From contig NC_084807.1 in NCBI RefSeq assembly GCF_963583255.1, positions 6,242,872-6,306,871 on the forward strand: 64,000 nt of DNA. The letters are read 5' to 3'. Shown here one piece after another: positions 60,477 through 64,000 of this stretch; position 1 is the stretch's first letter, and every line of letters starts with the position of its first letter. The notes under the pieces were generated by a model. It ran no database searches and had not been told where the DNA came from. It was given only the letters and a program-made list of their open reading frames with translations. The position numbers were made by a program, and so were the translations under genes. Source of the DNA: Pyrus communis (taxonomy: Eukaryota; Streptophyta; Magnoliopsida; Rosales; Rosaceae).

Positions 60477-60589
60477 ATTAAATTCACTAAAATACTAAAG
60501 CGAAAATTCTGATATTGTTGTAAGTTATATGTCAAATAATAAACTTATTAAGATAATAAACCCAAATTTCAATACAAGTAGAGTTTTTC

Positions 60590-60712
60590 TAAGTGTAGAT
60601 AGGCACTTATTTATATGATATATAATAAATTTACTTAAATCGACTTAGTCCACCTAGGGTCTAGGCCCTAGCCGGCCATCGGACTAATGCCTAGCATCTT
60701 TTAGAACCTTGA
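60590..60712. repeat. Terminal part of the GTTCTAAA-family repeat (right arm)
   Basis: Reverse-complement partner of 5369-5480, ending GCATCTTTTAGAACCTTG. Shared by both arms and therefore older than the duplication. Confidence 0.55.
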
Positions 60713-61604
60713 CTTCAAGTATTACATACCAAAAAATAAGAGGTTAGTGAAAGCACATCAGTATATTCCCGCGCAATATTAAATGTTAAGGATTTATGAA
60801 ATGATTTTTATTTTCAAATTTGTGGAGTATTTCAAAATAACCTTTCTCTTAATAGGTTGAAACGGACACCAACAAGTAGACCTAAACCAATATGTTATTA
60901 ATGGGTTGACTTGATAAAAATCTGACTTGTTAAGCTTCAATCTGAACCCTTATTTTTTTATGTCATTTCATGTTGGGTTAACGGATCGTGTATGTAATTG
61001 ATAGGTCTACTCCTATTACAATCGGTCATGCTAAATAATTAAAAAAAATAATATTTCTCTCGTTCCTAGTAAAGAGGACAGTTCTTGTTCCCCTCAAACA
61101 AGCATTATATTATCATACAAAAGGTATAGTCATATTTGTTTATTCTCTTTATCATGAGAGTCGACATTGAGAGTCCGATGATCTATGTAGGTGCACTACA
61201 TGCACTATCGGTCCTCCTAAATAAAGTTACCACTTGTGTTAAGCCATTATATTCACGTTAAAAAATTCAGGAGCCTTGTATGGGTGCACGACATGCACCT
61301 TCTCAGGGCCATTTCCGTTTATCGCCATTTAAAACCATCTTTAATACAAATTATTCGATTTGAAAATATTGATTGGCCTATATACGTAGGGGTCAGGGTT
61401 TATTTTTGGTTCTCTTAAAATTCTCACTCTTCTAAAAATTTAAAAATGATAACATAAAATTTGTTTTGAACAATTAATGATAACATAAAGTTTGTCTTGA
61501 CATATTACAAGATGTTTATGTTGTTATCCTATCAACTTTGATTTGATAAATAAATAGTTTGATATTAAATTATTATTATAATTTTTGTGTAGCTTAACTC
61601 AATG

Positions 61605-61802
61605 AGAAGAGATCATTTCTAGATCTCTTCAACCAAGGCCACCGGATCAAGTGATCCGAGCATTTGAAATTTCATCCAATGACCCACTTGTTTTGACCTC
61701 TTAAAAGCTATAATAATTTTTGACCGTTTGATAAAATTTCAAAGGTCCAGATCACTTGATCCAGTGACCACGGTGGAAGAGATCCGAAGAAGATATCTTC
61801 TC
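61605..61802. mobile_element. 198-bp Mutator-like MITE, right arm only
   Basis: Ends AGAAGAGATCATTTCTAGAT and GAAGATATCTTCTC are inverted relatives. A 10-bp duplication TAACTCAATG flanks it (61595-61604, 61803-61812). The left arm has the single site CATTGAGTTA at 2503-2512. Confidence 0.85.
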
Positions 61803-62032
61803 TAACTCAATGGTATAAAAAATATTGTTGTATGAAAGATATTTGGTTTTTCCACTTAAAATGCATAATGTGTATGTACTGTTTTCTAAAACCTAGTACA
61901 CATACATGTTGAGGACAATGACCTTGGAGGACCATTTAAGCCCTCCCCTCTATTTACTTCTCCCACCTACTTTTCTGTTTGTCCACTTTGATTTGGTTTA
62001 TTTGAGTCTGCCGTTGAGATACATCTCCCACC

Positions 62033-62640
62033 TGCTTTTCCGGACTTAATTAATGATATATTTTTACTAATTAGGTATAAATCAATGATAAATGCTACAT
62101 GGGCATTAAGGCATTATCAAGAGTTAGAATTTTACCCTTCTTTCACTCTCTCTCATGTTTTTTCAAAAGGCTTTTCAGCCAAAACGGTCCCTGAGATTTG
62201 CATAACACATCACTTTGGTCCCTGAGATTTGGAATCAATAGAAGTGGTCCCTAAAATTGTGATTACATGCTGCCAGACCTTTCTCCTCCACCCCATGACC
62301 AACTGCCAACCAGATCTGTCAAATATGTCGTCAAGCCGTCCACGTGCGCTCTGTCTTCTCCCACCAGGACACCACGTTGATTTCTCTCAGCCTTCTTTCA
62401 TTCCGAATACAGCAACTTGTTCTTGGTGAGACTCATCAACGACGACACACCACCGCAACCACCTGCAGGAGAAAAAAGAACAAAAAATCAGACCAAAAAA
62501 TCTCTGATTTCAACACATGCGCCTCGTTGCTGCCATCTTTCACCGCCAAGGCCTTCTCGTTGAGCCCAAAACAAGTAAAACCGTGATGAGGGTCTACGGG
62601 GGATGAGTTTTTTGGTTTTTGATGTCTTCTTCTTTTGCGT
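62033..62640. other. Gene-free flank outside the right arm with foldback-related sequence
   Basis: 62165-62260 contains AAAACGGTCCCTGAGATTTG and CACTTTGGTCCCTGAGATTT, which resemble the ends of the foldback element at 40194-41114. The rest shows no gene I can support. A 138-codon minus-strand frame (62436-62852) is low-complexity and was not called. Confidence 0.45.
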
Positions 62641-62769
62641 TTGAAATCTTTTTGCGTTTTGATTAATTTGATGGGTTCTTTCTTCTTTTGGGTTTTGACG
62701 GTTTTTATTTTTATTTTTTTAAGAACTAATTTGATGGGTCGAGAGAGACTCCACAAAATGTGGAAACGA

Positions 62770-63160
62770 TGATGGGAATAAGAGAACCAGGAAATGGACA
62801 TTGCAATGTAGCGTCTGAATAAACATGTAAAATAGAACCAGGAAATGGACACTACATCGCAATGTCTAAATCAAAATATAAAAAAGAAAAAAAAAAGAAC
62901 TAGGAAACCGACACTGCATTGTAGTTTATGAATCACAATGTAAAAAAAAAGAAAAAAAAAAGAATTGGGAAACGGACACTGCTTTGCAGTGTTTGAATCC
63001 AAATGTAAAAATAAATAGTCACGCGAAGAATGGACACTGCAATGCACCATCTGAATCAAGTGATGAAAAAAGAGGAACCAGGAAATGCACGCATGTGAGA
63101 GATGAAAAAAAGGAACCAGAAAATGGACATTGCAATGCATCATCTGAATCCAAGTGTAAA
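62770..63160. repeat. Minisatellite with unit about 60-65 bp and a palindromic core
   Basis: Six or seven diverged units follow the pattern GGAACCAGGAAATGGACA, CTGCAATGCAGTGTCTGAAT and CCAAATGTAAAA. The middle of each unit tends to a palindrome of the GACACTGCAATGCAGTGTC type. Poly-A stretches vary between units. Confidence 0.8.
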
Positions 63161-64000
63161 ATATATGAGAAATTGAGGTGTCAATTGAAGTAGGTGTCAG
63201 CTGTAATGGCAGATTATGTAATTTTTGTTTATTTCAAATGTATTTAAGTGTCACAATACATGATTGACCTATTTATAAATAACACAAATATTATTGATCT
63301 ATTATTAATATGGTAACTTTGTATTGATTTTATACAAAATCACCCTAAAATAATTACCAGATTGTTAAAACCTATATATTATAGAGCACTAAAAACAAAA
63401 GTATTAAAAGAAAAAAAAGCGATACTTCACATTATAGCTTGGTGGTCGAACTACTATTTATATCAGTCGAGTATATGACCTTTTAGGATAGTAGAATCCT
63501 TATTAAACCAAGAAAATACATGAGGACATCTAGGAAGTAGATATTGCATTCTCTTAGGAATGTGATTATTTGTGGTGCACGCAAATCCTTAGATTTTAAG
63601 GATTGTGAACACGAAAATCCTCTACAAGAACTCCAAGATTTTAGGAAACCTGTTGATTCCTTACTAGACTAGGTTACCAAATATTGCAGAACAAGAATGG
63701 TCTATCTCAGCGAAGTCGTCGGACTTCGCCCATTGATTTCGGATGGTGGCATCACTCATCCGTTTAGTCAGCTTCGCAATGGAGACTATTCAGTCCATGA
63801 CATAATTTCTGAGGTAAACATATTTGGATACTTCTTAATCGAGCTCCAGAAAATCATGATCCCACACCAATCCAAGCCCAAGACTTCGAGGTTTGGCCCA
63901 AGATTCAAATCCAATCTAGAGATATCAAGGTTCATGGTCCACAAATGAAGAAAGTTACGGTGGTCACATGTTTGATACCGTTATATTTCTTCAACATTTA
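63161..64000. other. Gene-free right end of the window
   Basis: AT-rich to about 63480, then a less AT-rich part to the end. An 83-codon plus-strand frame (63697-63948) has no domain I recognise and could belong to an LTR cut off by the window edge. Confidence 0.35.

Larger units (their letters stand above)
41120..62032. repeat. Right arm of the large inverted duplication
   Basis: Reverse-complement partner of about 2287-17390. It is longer because a 6.36-kb LINE and a 2.15-kb solo LTR inserted into it after duplication, along with smaller elements. Homology on the inner side stops exactly at the foldback element ending at 41114. On the outer side it stops at about 62032, just before unrelated AT-rich sequence. 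Confidence 0.9.

Noticed and set aside
62436..62852. A 138-codon minus-strand frame
   Set aside because: Its composition is Lys/Ser/Phe-rich low complexity and it runs into the minisatellite at 62770.

Overview
The window looks like nuclear DNA of a flowering plant. It has intron-rich genes with GT/AG splice sites, AT-rich intergenic DNA, many nested transposable elements and plant-specific gene families. The Cassandra-type element with a 5S-like domain and several other repeats resemble sequences I associate with Rosaceae, especially apple and pear. That lineage call is from memory and low-confidence.

The dominant structure is a large inverted duplication. A left arm (about 2287-17390) is matched in reverse complement by a right arm (about 41120-62032), around a spacer of about 23.7 kb. 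Each arm carries one complete ten-exon CER1-like (ECERIFERUM1) gene for cuticular-wax alkane synthesis: CER1-A on + at 8195-14317 (622 aa) and CER1-B on - at 49729-56232 (623 aa). The two genes point towards each other. All splice junctions correspond and both reading frames are open, so they are recent paralogues, or possibly two haplotypes wrongly joined in assembly.

The arms act as filled and empty sites for one another. Left-only insertions are three hAT-like elements (3045-4890, carrying a nested Cassandra-like element with a 54-bp hairpin; 5697-6547; 15270-16085), a small MITE (6895-6975) and a ~388-bp tandem duplication upstream of CER1-A. Right-only insertions are a 6.36-kb L1-type LINE (43063-49424), a 2.15-kb solo LTR (58325-60476), a 121-bp MITE in CER1-B intron 8, a 198-bp MITE (61605-61802) and a hAT-like element (about 57205-57785). 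Most have target-site duplications (TSDs) confirmed by the intact site in the other arm.

The spacer (17391-41119) is mostly transposon debris. It holds an intron-containing RPL23 (uL14) pseudogene beside a Harbinger transposase fragment, decayed Copia gag and Gypsy pol remnants, a CACTA element, Mutator-like MITEs, a long foldback element, and one plausible intact gene: a small membrane-anchored RING-H2 protein (27292-27732). The outer flanks (1-2286 and 62033-64000) hold tandem repeats, a possible LTR and no gene I can name. I saw no tRNA gene, bona fide rRNA gene or CRISPR array.
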